DNA of 64,000 nt from Phylloscopus collybita (GCA_027886175.1 JAJNNQ010000024.1:6184001-6248000), one strand, 5' to 3'. Positions 23,601 through 33,785 are shown, numbered from the stretch's first letter. Numbers and translations: made by a program. Notes: generated from the sequence alone by a model not told the origin.

Positions 23601-24326
23601 CTTTTTTACAAAGGAAAATGTTGGAGGAACTCATAACAAATGCAAGCTGAAAACCATTAATTTTCCCCATGTGGAAGCACTAGCCATTCTTGGCTGAAAA
23701 TCTTGCACTCTCTAGGTGAAATTATTTGGGGGTTTTTTGCCTGCTGCAGCAACATTTTCCCTCTCTCCTCTGCGAGGTGAAATGCCACAGAAACTGTGAA
23801 ATCCTGAAATGTCCCAGGCTTTTTCTAGAGGAGATGGGGTCTGTGGCTGGACCCTGCCTGGAAATACTGCTCTGCTGCATAGTGGATAATGGATGCAGAA
23901 CTTTATGGAAGGGTTATTTTTCACTCCATGCCGTGCTCCACATTAGCTCAAACCAAAGAAGTGCATACAGGAATTTTATCACCATTTCTGACATGCTTGA
24001 GCCAGAATCAAACTTCAATATGGTTTAATTTTACCCCTCATAAACTAAAAAAGTTTGGAGCAGTAACACTGTTGCTAACAAGTCCTTTAAACTGTTAAAT
24101 TGTGGTTTGGGTTGTTTTTTGTTTTTTTTTTTTTTTTTTTTTTAATTTACTTATTTATTTTTTTAATCAAACCTTGTTTATCTTTACTTCAGTTGCTTGG
24201 GAAGGGGGAAGGAAAAAACTGTCAAATTTATTAATTTAATTAATAATTATTAATTCTTTTCCCTTTCTTTTCCGAAATGTAGGTCTACAGCATCAGGACA
24301 AGAGCAAGGAAACTGCTTGGTTCTGA
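2573..24326 (+). CDS. VGLL3: Vestigial-like family member 3, complete coding sequence in four exons
   Basis: Join 2573-2665, 11684-11939, 17193-17708, 24283-24326 gives 909 nt, 302 residues plus TGA. Seen: conserved MSC start; a lysine-rich entry (KKLAVYNKMQ, 32-41); an acidic linker (52-62); the TONDU/Vg domain (about 64-94) with the VDEHF core at 84-88; a proline run (139-143); a His-rich segment (203-225, 14 of 23 residues His); and C-terminus GLQHQDKSKETAWF. Known for the family: VGLL proteins lack a DNA-binding domain and act in the nucleus by binding TEAD factors through TONDU, on a surface that overlaps the YAP/TAZ site. VGLL3 is linked to myogenic, fibroblast and sexual-maturation programmes. 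VGLL2 is the nearest alternative, but the sequence around the TONDU domain, the SFWTSSYQ block and the C-terminus fit VGLL3. Length is slightly under the mammalian protein (recalled, about 320-326), through a shorter exon 1 and acidic run. All junctions are GT..AG and in phase, with no internal stop. Confidence 0.96.
4180..4201. repeat. Perfect 9-bp inverted repeat with 4-nt loop
   Basis: AGCTAGCTC and GAGCTAGCT are separated by TGAT. The arms are perfect; a short stem is possible in RNA or single-stranded DNA. No function is implied. Confidence 0.8.
8700..8900. promoter_or_regulatory. Candidate intronic enhancer with POU/homeodomain motifs
   Basis: About 200 bp of non-repetitive sequence with an octamer ATGCAAAT (8738-8745) running into TTAATTAG (8745-8752), a TTTGCAAAT-type site (8813-8821) and TGTAATTAAC (8850-8859). 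This density resembles conserved noncoding elements of developmental genes. Conservation itself cannot be seen from one sequence. Confidence 0.35.
9030..9270. promoter_or_regulatory. Candidate intronic enhancer with a TEAD-type site
   Basis: Non-repetitive block with ACATTCCT (9059-9066), a one-base variant of the TEAD/MCAT site, an E-box CACCTG (9246-9251) and ATTTGCATAA (9217-9226). It could allow feedback of TEAD complexes on their own co-factor gene. This is inference from motifs only. Confidence 0.3.
10724..10741. repeat. (GA)n microsatellite
   Basis: Nine uninterrupted GA units in intron 1. Confidence 0.9.
10935..11052. repeat. A/C-rich, strand-biased low-complexity tract
   Basis: Begins with an A-rich run and becomes a nearly G-free string of AAAC, CCAAAT and ACCCC pieces in intron 1. 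It is the only large tract with this bias on the + strand; the others in the window are G/T-rich on +. Confidence 0.75.
11622..11660 (+). promoter_or_regulatory. Repeated branch-point-like motif before exon 2
   Basis: TGATACATC occurs three times. The second and third copies carry ACTGAT, which fits the yUnAy branch-point pattern, with branch adenines at 11636 and 11650, i.e. 48 and 34 nt before the exon. The pyrimidine-rich tract follows. The layout suggests a local duplication giving redundant branch points. Confidence 0.45.
11684..11939 (+). CDS. VGLL3: VGLL3 coding exon 2, TONDU domain
   Basis: Encodes residues 32-116 plus the first base of codon 117. The acceptor follows a pyrimidine-rich tract ending CCCAG at 11683; the donor is GTAAGA at 11940. 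It carries the whole TEAD-binding module: the EYLNSRCVLFTYFQGDI strand-loop (64-80) and the helix with VDEHFSRAL (84-92), all key TONDU positions intact. The acidic linker before it (KQEEDEKDQPAE) is shorter than the expanded Glu run I recall in mammals. Reading into the intron stays open to 11998, but the donor is strong and the next exon matches phase 1, so splicing at 11939 is preferred. Confidence 0.97.
14589..14654. repeat. Tandem repeat, about 23-24 bp unit, 2.8 copies
   Basis: Units start GAACATTT and continue GGGGTTGGCCACC; the third is partial and diverges. It lies in intron 2. The array is too small to be a satellite. Confidence 0.85.
16700..17070 (+). mobile_element. CR1 LINE 3' fragment
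   Basis: Matches the 3' part of avian CR1 in the same sense as the gene: the GATGGGAGGGAATGAAGATG block (16754-16773), the ACAGGAAATTCCATCTGAAT block (16842-16861), the AGGCTGTGGAGTCTGGAG block, the GAGCAGGGAAATTGGACTAG block (about 17015-17034), and a terminal GTGATTCTGT of the (ATTCTRTG) type ending near 17069. An interrupting T-rich run (about 16872-16933) lies inside. The fragment is 5'-truncated, without coding capacity, and ends about 120 bp before exon 3. Confidence 0.87.
17193..17708 (+). CDS. VGLL3: VGLL3 coding exon 3, Pro/His-rich transactivator region
   Basis: Completes codon 117 (Glu) and encodes residues 118-288 plus one base of Gly289. The acceptor is CTACCAG ending at 17192; the donor is GTGAGA at 17709. 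Landmarks: FPTSFWTSSYQ (128-138), five Pro (139-143), the His-rich segment 203-225 with seven consecutive His (219-225, codons 17498-17518), RYGSLLVPSV (234-243), and a conserved tail ending VDIVPSFGFDTG (to 289). The VGLL2/VGLL3 pair shares the SFW block and a His-rich stretch. GC content is markedly higher than in the flanking introns. A CR1 fragment ends about 120 bp before the acceptor. Confidence 0.96.
17913..18211 (-). mobile_element. Solo LTR, family 2 copy A, antisense in intron 3
   Basis: 299 bp flanked by perfect 6-bp direct repeats TTGTTT (17907-17912 and 18212-18217). Read on the minus strand it starts near TATTGTATCCC, ends ACTTCA, and has a TATA-like GGATAAAA (complement of 18100-18107) upstream of AATAAA (complement of 18045-18050), the usual U3-R order. 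It is related over its length to 52204-52525. Six-base duplications suggest a class II (ERVK-like) retrovirus. There is no internal viral sequence. Confidence 0.8.
18131..18153. repeat. Perfect 10-bp inverted repeat inside the intron 3 LTR
   Basis: ACCTATGGCC and GGCCATAGGT around AAA. The matching part of the sister LTR (52204-52525) does not keep a perfect stem, so it is probably incidental. Confidence 0.85.
18814..18855. repeat. Two perfect tandem copies of 21 bp
   Basis: Units begin AGTATCTATTTG. The copies at 18814-18834 and 18835-18855 are identical, suggesting a recent duplication in intron 3. Confidence 0.9.
24122..24143. repeat. T tract in intron 3
   Basis: 22 T, about 140 bp before the terminal exon acceptor and followed by an A/T-rich stretch. 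Confidence 0.9.
24283..24326 (+). CDS. VGLL3: VGLL3 terminal coding exon
   Basis: The acceptor is AATGTAG ending at 24282. The first two bases complete Gly289, then LQHQDKSKETAWF and TGA (24324-24326). The stretch is too short to appear as an open frame by length, but matches the VGLL3 C-terminus (QHQDKSKE then a short aromatic-ending tail). Phase 1 matches exon 3. A pyrimidine-rich tract (about 24257-24273) precedes the acceptor. It lies 6.6 kb from exon 3 and opens the 3' UTR. Confidence 0.93.
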
Positions 24327-25403
24327 AATGCAGAGAAACTAGGACCAGCTAGAGCTGGAGTGGATGATACAGCAGTGGTTGACTCCTTCTGCGTGGAGCA
24401 AAGGACACACATGAAGATGAAGAGCCAACTATTCTGGTTTTGCTATTGAGCCTTTTATTTTCAAGGCCGTTTATGGGTCCCACAGTGTTGGAAGAAAACC
24501 AGAAACCTAACTTTCCTTTCTTTCCTCATCTGAGCCTGCTGCAGCTGGGCAACCTAACTCCCTTTCTGCTCCTTTAACAGTGTTTCGTTTTTGTTCAGCT
24601 TGGTATTTTTATGAACAGTCTCAATAGTCAGGAAAAAGACTCTGCCTTGACTACAGTGCGCCTTCTTTCAGGAATACAGTATTTTGTAGCTCTTTGTGCA
24701 TCTATTTTTGTAGAAATACAGAAAGTTTGGGTAAGGATCGATGGGCTATTTTAGGATGACATATTTTTTTAAAAAAAAATTGTAAAATTGTTAAGTTCTG
24801 TTTAAAGAACTTGCTCTCAGAGAAGCACTGGCAAAAATGTATAAAATGCTATTTTTAGATGTCTGTGATGTGTTTGTGCATTTTGGGTTTTTTTGTTTGT
24901 TACCTCAAATGTCTATCTTTCCTTTCTTTTTAAAGAGCTAAACTCCTTTGTTTCCACATTACTAGATTCTGATGTTTTTGTCCTTTTGTTCTAGCTTAAG
25001 CAAGTATTAATTCGCACCTGAAGTTTCAGCCAAATATTTTCCCCTGGCGTTAGATTGTAGTAAAAGTGTTTTTGTTTTTCTTGCTTCTGAAGGTGGCTTC
25101 GTGCTGTGCTGATTGTCAGAAGCTGGCAAACACCTTTAGCATAGAGCAAAGCTTGAGGTTACAGCAACTGCATTTCCAACCCATCCATTCTTTCAAAGTG
25201 GACCAAATACTCTTAAATCAGACACGAACATGGGCCTCATCTATGATCCATTGAAGCTGTTGGGCACAGTTCCCTGTGGGTTATGTTGCAGGCCCTCCTA
25301 GTGCTCATAAATATCAGTACAATCTTACAGGCAGGACTTTCAGCTAAGCCATTTCAAGGTGGTAACTTATATAACATCAATATTCAGGGACAAAAAAAAT
25401 TAA

Positions 25404-25426
25404 ATATATATATATATATATATATA
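25404..25426. repeat. (TA)n microsatellite
   Basis: About 11 uninterrupted AT units, within the probable 3' UTR. Confidence 0.95.
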
Positions 25427-25499
25427 AAAATCCAGGTTTATAAAAATGCGTGGCTTGTGGAAACAAAAGGTTTTCAACTGGCCTGCTCTGTGTGCTGAG

Positions 25500-25830
25500 C
25501 AGCTCCAGGAGAGCAGCCCACTTCCCAACTGCTGCTGACTTCAGGCCGTGTGTTTGCCTCCTGGCCGGGCTGTGCCGCGGGGCTGCAGCGCTGCGCTTTG
25601 GGAACCACGGGCTGAGCCTGCACACACCGGGGCTTGGGACAGCAGCACAGAGCCCCAGCCCTCTGCTTGGGAAAGCCCCCTGGCCTGGGCCTTGCCTTGT
25701 GGAATAAAGGCTGTGCTTGGAGCCAGGGTGAGCGTGAGTGAGGCCTGAGTAAGGGCTGAGGGGTCGCCGTGGGCTGGAGCTGGGTCCGTCTCTGTGCCCA
25801 GCCCTTGGGGACCCCAGGAGGGTCAGCACG
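25500..25830. other. GC-rich patch of unknown origin
   Basis: A CpG-containing block in AT-rich surroundings, with AATAAAGG at 25703-25710 followed by GT-rich sequence. It might be a conserved 3' UTR segment or an old LTR fragment; I could not find paired termini or flanking duplications. Frames on both strands show no known protein. Confidence 0.4.
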
Positions 25831-26732
25831 TGCTTAGGTGGGACTGAGGGCAGCCCAGCATCAGGGCCTGGCTTGCTGGGTCCTGGCTGTTGCTTGGAGA
25901 TGTTGCCTTTCTGCTCTGTGCACCCAGGGTCCCTCTGTAATGTTCCTTAAGTCTCTTACAGTGCAGTGCATTTCTGTCACCGCTGCTCTCAGACATCCCT
26001 GTTTGAAGGACACAGCGGCCGAGTGGAAAAGCCAAGATACAAACACATGGCCAGGATAAGAAAGAGTTTAATTTTAAGGCACTGAGCATTGTAAATGTAG
26101 TTTTGTCAGGTGGAGACCACATGGATCTGTGTGTGAAAGGGGAGGGGGGGCGTTGGGGAGTGCATGGCACTCTGAGGTTCCCTGCACTGCTGCTTCCCTC
26201 CAGGCTTTTTGAACTTGATCCTGTGAGGTGTTGAGCATTCTCCCTTGTCAAGGGAGAGGGCTTGACGTGCTGGCACAGGAGGCATTGGGATTGTATAACA
26301 ATTTGGCAAGACCCTTAAGTCTCTACCTTGCTGATTTGAAGTTTGAGACAGGGTATAAATGCTGAATGGACTATGCTTAAATATTGCTTTAAAGTAATGA
26401 GGTTGTAGTCTCTGTGTTGAGATGATGAATTAAATGTGGTGGGGTTTTTTTCCTCATCTTTGTAGTCCATCAGTATTTCTTTCTCTCAATAAATATCACT
26501 CTCATGACAGTTCTCTATATTATTGCTGCTCTGGCAGAGCTAGCTCCTCAATTTGACAATAAATTCATAATGCAATGGGAAGACTGTATGGGAGGGAATG
26601 GAGTATCAGCTCCCACAGTTCACTTTCTTATCAGGACAGTACAGTTCAGGAAATATCTCAAGAAAAAGAGTTCTGACTTAGGAATGTTGACAGTGTTAGA
26701 AATACTGGGAGAAAAAAAAAATCTAAGCTTCC

Positions 26733-26757
26733 TTTTTTTTTTTTTTTTTTTTTTTTT
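26733..26757. repeat. T tract
   Basis: 25 T, followed by T/C-rich sequence. Confidence 0.9.
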
Positions 26758-29700
26758 CTTCCCTTTTTTTTCCCTTCTCTGGACTTGGCAGAGGTGGAAA
26801 TCAAAGAGACAGTGTCCTCTTTGAACTTCAGGGATGGAGAGTTTGGGTGGCAAGGGGAAGCAAAAGAAAAAGCAGCATTTCTTTTCAGGTGTGTTTGACT
26901 TCCTGAAATAGTTTAAAGCCTAAGAAGAGCAGTCTGCTCACTGCCTTACTCTTCACAAGCTCACACTATTGAGCTTGAATCCTCAGATTCCCTAAAGATG
27001 TCAAAGCAAAACGGGACAGGAATGAAACAGGCCCACAGTTTGCACTGGAATTTCTGGATCGTATCACTGCCTTGTTGGTTCGTGGGGATGAAGAAGTGGG
27101 GAAGCTGTTGCCTCTTCCACCTCCAGGGCTGCTGTTCTGCACCCAGTTTCTGCTGCTGAACCTGGGACTGAGCTGGTGGGACTTCTGCAAGCTCTGGGTG
27201 ACAAGTGCCAATAAAAACCTGCTGCTGTCTGTAGCCATTCACACACCAGTGCATCGACTTTGGAAGTGAAATAAACCCTCCTTTTCCCCTCAGTCACTAA
27301 CTGCCCCTTGTGCTAACGAGAGAGGAAGGAAAAGCCCAAGTGCCTAGCAGTAGCCCTGCTTCTGTGTTCTACAACTCGAGGGATGGAAAAGGAAGAAGAA
27401 AAACCCCACCCTTCCCTGTGACAGACTTTTAAGTTAAATTCAGCAGATTTCCTTCTCTCTCCCCCTTTCCCATACACGCACACTTCCACACACGCACAGA
27501 GGTGCTTATGAGAAGCAGATGCTGCTGTGGTTTTGCTCTGGGAAGAGGAGGGGAGCGCTCAGCGGTGGGGAATCGATGGCAGCGAGAAGGAGCAGAAAGG
27601 TTGAGGCTGCTCGTGTTTCTGCAGATAGGAAAAAAAAAATTAAAAAAAAAATAAAAGGCCCTTGAAATCAGGTCACCGATAAGCTGTGTGTCTTAATGCA
27701 TTACTGAAGGAGTTGTTTCATTCTTTTTACGTGTGGTGTGTTCTGATGCTGTCCCAAGAAAGTGGATGATTCATTTTGAGAGGGCTTATAAAACATGTTG
27801 TACTCTGTCGCTGTTTCTGGGAGAACACAGGGAAATTATTGTTTTCTTTCAAGAAACTCAAAATACTGACCTCCTTAAAGTTGTCCAGGATTTTATTTTA
27901 TTCCTGTTACTGTTGAGAAATCTGACATCAATTTTTATTTGACTGGAAGAGGGTTCAAGTTGTCCACCAGTTTTTGAGAGGCAGATGCCGCTTTTTTCCA
28001 ATGGCCCATTTCCATCCCAATAAGAGGATGGAGTAGTGCAGCCTCTGACTGCCCAAGAGACTGGATTTCTGGAATTTCTGGAGAGCTGAATAAGCTGACT
28101 GCACTTGGCAGTCGTAAAATGGACTCTGTTCTGATTCCTTCCCTCACCAGACACACCAGTTCAGGTGGTCCTCAGTGAATGGCAGTTCTGTCTCCATCAT
28201 CCACACCTGCATCAAAACACTTTAGAGAACAGATCTCTCATCACAGCATTCAGGGAGGGAGAGGAATGTCCCATTTCCCCCAGCCTGCCCTTAGGATTGC
28301 CTTGCCTCACCCAGCCTTTCTGCTTCCAGGCTGTTACATATGTCTTGCTGTCCCACAATTCTTCATGTGTATGGATATATTTCTCTCCAGATATATTTGT
28401 ACACATTTCACATGTAGCTATACCTGGTTCTCTCCATTCCACTCTCATGCCTCAAATGCATGTCCTTTGGAAATGAAGAGAGTGACTTCATCAAATCTCA
28501 TCTGAGATGGAAACTCTAGGCATTTCGTTGCATTCTCTGTTAACTCAGGAGTGATTTTTTTCCCTACTTAAAAAAACAAAAACTGAACACAACAGAAACA
28601 CACATTAAAAAAAATCCTTTCAAATCACCTGATTTGTATCTCTAAAGCTGATCATGAAATCAGCAGTTATGTAGAGAGGTGCAATATATTGCCTTTCAGC
28701 AGACAAGCCTATCTCTGAATATGACTATTTTAATTAATTTCAGGTACAAGCTTTTGCTCCATATCAATGGACCAGCAACATATATATTTCCTTATAAGCA
28801 ATTTAGAAATATATATATTTTTGAAGTGGAATTCTTGGCTTTATTATGTCAGCCTTTGAGCTTCTAAAGGGTATTTGGATGATAAATACTGTTTGTGTGT
28901 GGGTTTTTAAAAAAAGTTGATGCATGTTGTTTGGAACTAAAATCTCATGTAAAGCGGGAAAGTATTTAAAAATAAATACTGCTTTTACATATTAGCCCTA
29001 TGGGCACAATCTGAGAGTTGTGGTGCAGGGAGATAGATGCCCCTTTAAAAAGTAAGGTTCTCTTGCCTGAGCAAGTTCACAATCCAGGAGAGGCAGGAGT
29101 GGTCTTAGGAAGGTCCTGAGCTGCTGGAGCTGAGAGCAGAGATGATCCTCTCCAGAACTGCATGTGCATGGTTGAGCAGTCACTGCTCAATACACTAAAT
29201 GTAGGCTGTGTTAGCAGGTTTGTGCTTATGGGGTGAACTGCTTGCCAAGGGGAGCTGTAGATGCCCCTGGAAAGCCATGTTTTAGCTGCCCTTGGGCTGC
29301 TCACTGCCTGTGACCCTCTCCCAGTTCTTGCTTGGCAGTCTCCTTGCCACCACGGTGGGGCCTCTGAAAGCTGGGCTGGAATTCCCTGGGAAATGCACCA
29401 TTTTTTAATATTTTTTTTCAGCTCCCAATGAATAAAGTTTAGGGGTGTGGGGGTCATTCAAACTCTCCAATTATTTCATGCACCTGCTCCAAGGCTCAAG
29501 CCTCCAGCATAAATCAGCTGTGCACCGTGGCTGTTTGCCTACAGAAGCCTGAATGCTGTTTCCTGCCCTCAGCATCCTCGGAAACCTTCAGTGGCATTGA
29601 GATGCTTGGGACCAGCCTTGAATGCCTGAATTGCAGTGCAGTGGTGGCCTGGGGGGCTGCTCCAGCCTTGATTCTGGTGAGCTGGGGCTCAGGTGTTTGG

Positions 29701-29968
29701 TACCTGTAGACAACCAGTGTTTATAGGAGTTTGAGGTTTACAGTAATGGAGTGAAGTATCTGCAGAACTGTGCTGCACCTTTCCTGCTCGCTCTTTGTAG
29801 CTGTTGTTTAAAACCATCAGTCAAATCAGGGTCCCTCTCTTCCCCCCACCTGTTTTCCCACCTTGCTTCCCTCAAAACTCCGTTGAAATCTTTGTCCCTC
29901 TCGTCAAAACTGATGGGGGGTTGGGGGGCAGGGCTTTGTATAAAGAAAAGTGTCACTGTTTATTACTG

Positions 29969-29974
29969 AATAAA
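29969..29974 (+). terminator. Candidate poly(A) signal
   Basis: AATAAA followed by a T-rich and GT-containing stretch (29990-30045), the usual layout of a cleavage site. It is 5.6 kb after the VGLL3 stop and is one of several candidates. Confidence 0.35.
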
Positions 29975-32059
29975 TAATTTAATGTGAATTTTTTTGTTAT
30001 ATTTTTTATGTAGCATTTTCAGTTTGGTCTGTATTTTTCAACAATTAGATAATTCTCTTTTTTTGTTCTTATGCAACTGAAGAACTCATAAATCTCTTTG
30101 TTAATTTCTGCATCCTGAGTTTCTATTCTTCGCATGAGATTAATTTTTAGAGCCAATGATTTGTCTTCTGTTGAAAACGTTGTAAAACAAGTGTTCTAAA
30201 CTGGTTCTGTACTAAAATTAAGCAGAGTGAGAGCCTTGCATTGAAGGGATTTCAAGCAGAGATCTCATGAAGACACAGGCTTGCCTTCTCAGATGCTGTC
30301 AAGTGCTTATACTACAGTGTCCTCTTTTATTCTTAACATATTTTTTAAAATTACATTAATGCTATTTTGCAGTCAGATCTAGTGGAACCACAACCCAAGA
30401 TTTCTTAGTGTAAGACCCTTTCTGAATTTTATCATTTCCTGGCAGTTTTGACAGTCACCAAGCAGAGATTTTCCATGCAATTTATTTACCTCAAATTGAT
30501 TTTTTTTTTTTTTTTGGCAAAGTTCAGTAACTCCTGCTAAGGAGGTAACTGCCCTTGCTAAAATTATTTTACAACTGTTATAATTAAGAAGTGTTTGCAT
30601 GTCTGTGTTCTGGCTCGAGGGCTGAAGGTTTGGTGTTTTGGTCACAGATACATCATTTACTGCTCCAGCAGTGGGGGGGGAAAAAAAATCCTCCAAGCTT
30701 TGGCCAAGCACTCGGCTTTTGAAAAATTGCCACTTGCACGCAATCAGCAGGGAGCTGTTAAGAATTTAGTTGCAAAATCCTCTGAAGATCCTGACCATAT
30801 GGGATGTGCTCTCTCTCAGAGCACTGGGAGATGAGCAGGGTTTTTCCCATCCGTCCTGCTCCAGGCCCTGGTTCCCGGAGCAGACAGCGAGCAGGGCACT
30901 CTGTGCAGAGCCACTGTGCTCCTCTCCCTCGGGCTGTGAGGAAGAGATGGAGAGAGCTGGCAGCCAAAAACGCCAGGAGAGGGAGGGCAGGAAAGGAGGA
31001 GAGGGGATTCAAAAATGCCTTCTGTAGGAGAGAATGGGATTGGGAGCTCTTGGGACAGGGACAATCTCCATAAGAAGTGCAGATGAAGATGGGATGCGGG
31101 CTGCTGGAAAATGAGCAAATAAGGCCTCGTGATGAATGATCTAGAGGGGGATGGAGCAGCTATCAAAAAATACCAGAGTAACGTGAGGACTTAGAAGTTT
31201 GGAAGGAAAACATAGGATAAACATTGCAGAAAATGTCTTTCTTTGTAGTAAGGTGGGCACACTGTGGTTTAGTGAGAAGAGGCACGGGACCCCTTTGCTT
31301 TAAGACAGCCACCCAGAGGGAAATGTACTTTAGGAAGCAGGAGTGTGCTAAGGGAGCAAGACACCTGAAGTGCTTTTTCTTCTCCCTGTAACTTCTGCTC
31401 TTGCCTGGGCTGATCTCCAGCTGCACTGCCCCACACCTGGGTTTCCAGGTGCTCACAGGGGTTGTTTCTATGCTCTCATTGCACCAAGAAATGAATGCAG
31501 GGGAGGTGCTACTTTATTTCGTGACTGATTTCATTCATGATGATCCACATCCTCCATTAATGTGAATCACTGGCTCTCTGCTGGTTTTAGTGAATTTAAC
31601 ACCCGTGGAGAATCTTACCCTTTTACATCCGGATAAATCTGGTTTTGGGTGATTTCAGCTGGAAACTGAGTCCCAGGTGGGTGCATAGGACTCTCCCTTG
31701 GAGCCAGGGTCTAGCTGGGTGCCCTCAGGGGTGCTGAATCCCACCTGGCCGCAGGTGCCCACGAGAAAGGAGAGGAGTGGGACTGGACTCCTGCGTGCTG
31801 GAGGGGCAGACAAGGGCCTGGGGCTGTGGCTGGGTGTCCCTGGTGGGGCAGGGGTGTCACCAGCCTCCGGTGGAGCCTGCAGGCACGGCGGGGCCGGCCG
31901 TCCCGGCAGGACCTCGGGCTCGGAGGGGTAATGCTGCCTGCGTGACGTGGGAGGCCGGGTGGGGACCGAGACATCTGGTGAGAATTCCTCACGGCTGAGC
32001 TGTGCCTTGGGCTGGGATGCCGAGTAATTTAGCTGATTTCTTTTTTGGGGTTGCTGGGC

Positions 32060-32081
32060 GGAGGAGGAGGAGGAGGAGGAG
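32060..32081. repeat. (GGA)n microsatellite
   Basis: About seven GGA units, followed by more purine-rich sequence to about 32096. Confidence 0.9.
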
Positions 32082-32179
32082 AAGAGGGGGAGGGCGGCTG
32101 GATGCCGCAGCCTTCCAGTAACTGTCTCTCCTCCAAAAGAATCACTTTTGCTTTCTTTGAAGGCAAGAAAGAGACGATA

Positions 32180-32530
32180 TTAAAGAAAACAAAACAACAA
32201 ACCAACAGCAGGAGCTGCACCGATGTGTTTGCCCTGACAGCGAGCGTACATCTGCAACAGTTTATCGCCATGGGAAAATGAGTGGGCAATAAAGTTTCGA
32301 TGTCGGCTGTTGCGTGTACAGAGGTATCACGGGCTTTGAAAATGATTTGTTATGTGAATGCCCATGGTAGCACCGAGGTTCAAAGGGAGGTGGTTTGTTT
32401 TTCGTGCCCATTTAGTTATGAATAACACCGGCTCTAATTTCCTCCTCCCACCAGCGAGCGGAGAGTCCTGCATTGGAAGCCAAATATAGCAACAAAGATT
32501 TCTATCTCTGGCCAAAACCGAAAAATCTGT
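32180..32530. promoter_or_regulatory. Candidate conserved noncoding block
   Basis: Non-repetitive sequence that keeps several CpGs in an AT-balanced setting. It includes AATAAAG (32288-32294) with a GT-rich follow-on and CCAAATATAG, one base from an SRF CArG box. Such texture is typical of conserved distal elements or a conserved 3' UTR segment; conservation is not testable here. Confidence 0.3.
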
Positions 32531-32910
32531 TCCCTTTTAAGAATAGCACTCTATTCTTTTCTGATGGAGATGGATAAAGAGAAAATTCAACTTTAAGGAA
32601 GCCAGTTTCTCAGTGGGAAACTCCCTGGTCTCTCTCAAGTGGCCAGTGTAAAAGGTATGCACTTATTTTTTGGCATCTGCGTAGAATCCAGTGAGGCTTC
32701 TGTAGAATGCCCTTCTGGATTGGCAGCCTGGATGAATCTTCCCTGACTTGCTGGTGTGTTTTTCCTGCACTGCCCTGTCTGCCTGGTGAGCAGCAGGGCC
32801 CAGGCTGAATGGGAATGCCACAAATTGCACAACTACCCCTGCTCGCTCTGCGCCCTGGGCTTTTGTGGAGAAGTTAATGTGCTTTGCTTCTGAGGAGTTG
32901 ATCTTGAGGA

Positions 32911-32933
32911 GATTAACTTCTGAGAAGTTAATC
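32911..32933. repeat. Perfect 23-nt palindrome
   Basis: Eleven-base arms GATTAACTTCT / AGAAGTTAATC around a single G. A further AGAAGTTAAT occurs just upstream (about 32869-32878), so the arm is a local repeat. The GTTAAT/ATTAAC half-sites resemble HNF1 half-sites but with too wide a spacing. Confidence 0.9.
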
Positions 32934-33639
32934 CCTTGGCTCTGAGGGACAGACCCCTGCTCCACCTGACAAGGCAGCCTCCTGGTGGAGCAGCATGATC
33001 CCTCCTACCCCTTGGTTTCCTGACTGGGGGAGGATGTGGGAAGTCACCCCTGTGCTCTTTCCCGTGACTTCCCCGTTGTGCTGTGCCCTCAGAGAGTGCC
33101 TGTGGGCAGTGGGGCTGCCCAGGCCCCTGCCTGGCTGGATGGGCTGGGAGAGAGAGGGCGTTGTACAAGGAAAAAGCAGAAATGTTGGTGGTGAAGTGCT
33201 TCCTTAGGTGGTGATCTGACCTTTTCTGGCTGGGAGTTAATGCCCCCTGAGGATGAGCGTGCACGTGGGTGCCACTGCCTGTTTTTAAGCTAGGATACAC
33301 TTTTAGGGGGAGGCACACCCACACCCACCTACACCCACACCCCCTTTCTGATCTGGAACTCGGATTTTTTTAAATTCTCTACACCATCCCAGGAGGGCTG
33401 TTCAGCCTTTCCTTCGAAGGATTTATTCCCATTCCAGCCCACCCCCACCGCCCACCTATAAGCAACTGGCATGTGTGACATGTGAGCAGAAAAAGCCCTT
33501 TCTCTAATGTAGCAGCTGTCCTTGTTTTAGAAGTGTTGCTTCATTCATTTGCAGACTCTTTGGCTGAAGGCCTTTGCTGTAAGGTGAATGCTGAAGGATT
33601 AGAGTTAGCTCTTCCTCATTTGGAAAACTCTGACTTTTT

Positions 33640-33641
<2 letters not shown>

Positions 33642-33672
<31 letters not shown>
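33642..33672. repeat. T tract
   Basis: 31 T; a further T tract lies at about 33900-33940. Confidence 0.9.
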
Positions 33673-33673
<1 letters not shown>

Positions 33674-33779
33674 AGCCCTAGACCCCTAAAGCATTTTAAA
33701 AACAATGCAAGGAAGTGTCATCCAGTAAATATATTTGCACTGGATCTGTTTTACCAGACATGTTTCTGATGGAGTTTTA

Positions 33780-33785
33780 AATAAA
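33780..33785 (+). terminator. Candidate distal poly(A) signal
   Basis: AATAAA in a TTTTAAATAAACAC context, followed by TCTTGTGTATGTAAATATG (about 33807-33825), a GU-rich element at typical spacing. If used, the 3' UTR would be about 9.5 kb. Confidence 0.3.

Larger units (their letters stand above)
17709..24282 (+). other. VGLL3: VGLL3 intron 3
   Basis: The 6.6-kb intron begins GTGAGA and ends TGTAG. It carries a solo LTR soon after the donor (17913-18211), a perfect two-copy 21-bp tandem (18814-18855), and a T tract at 24122-24143 followed by an AT-rich stretch before the acceptor. I see nothing else recognisable; chance frames only. Confidence 0.85.
24327..29990 (+). other. VGLL3: VGLL3 3' UTR, end uncertain
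   Basis: The UTR begins after the TGA at 24324-24326. The sequence is AT-rich, free of recognised repeats apart from a TA microsatellite (25404-25426) and a T tract (26733-26757), and contains no second gene. Candidate poly(A) signals AATAAA: 25703-25708, 26488-26493, 29969-29974, 32288-32293 and 33780-33785. The mammalian VGLL3 mRNA has, as I recall, a very long 3' UTR (many kb), so a distal end is plausible. I place the end after the 29969 signal as a compromise. Confidence 0.4.
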
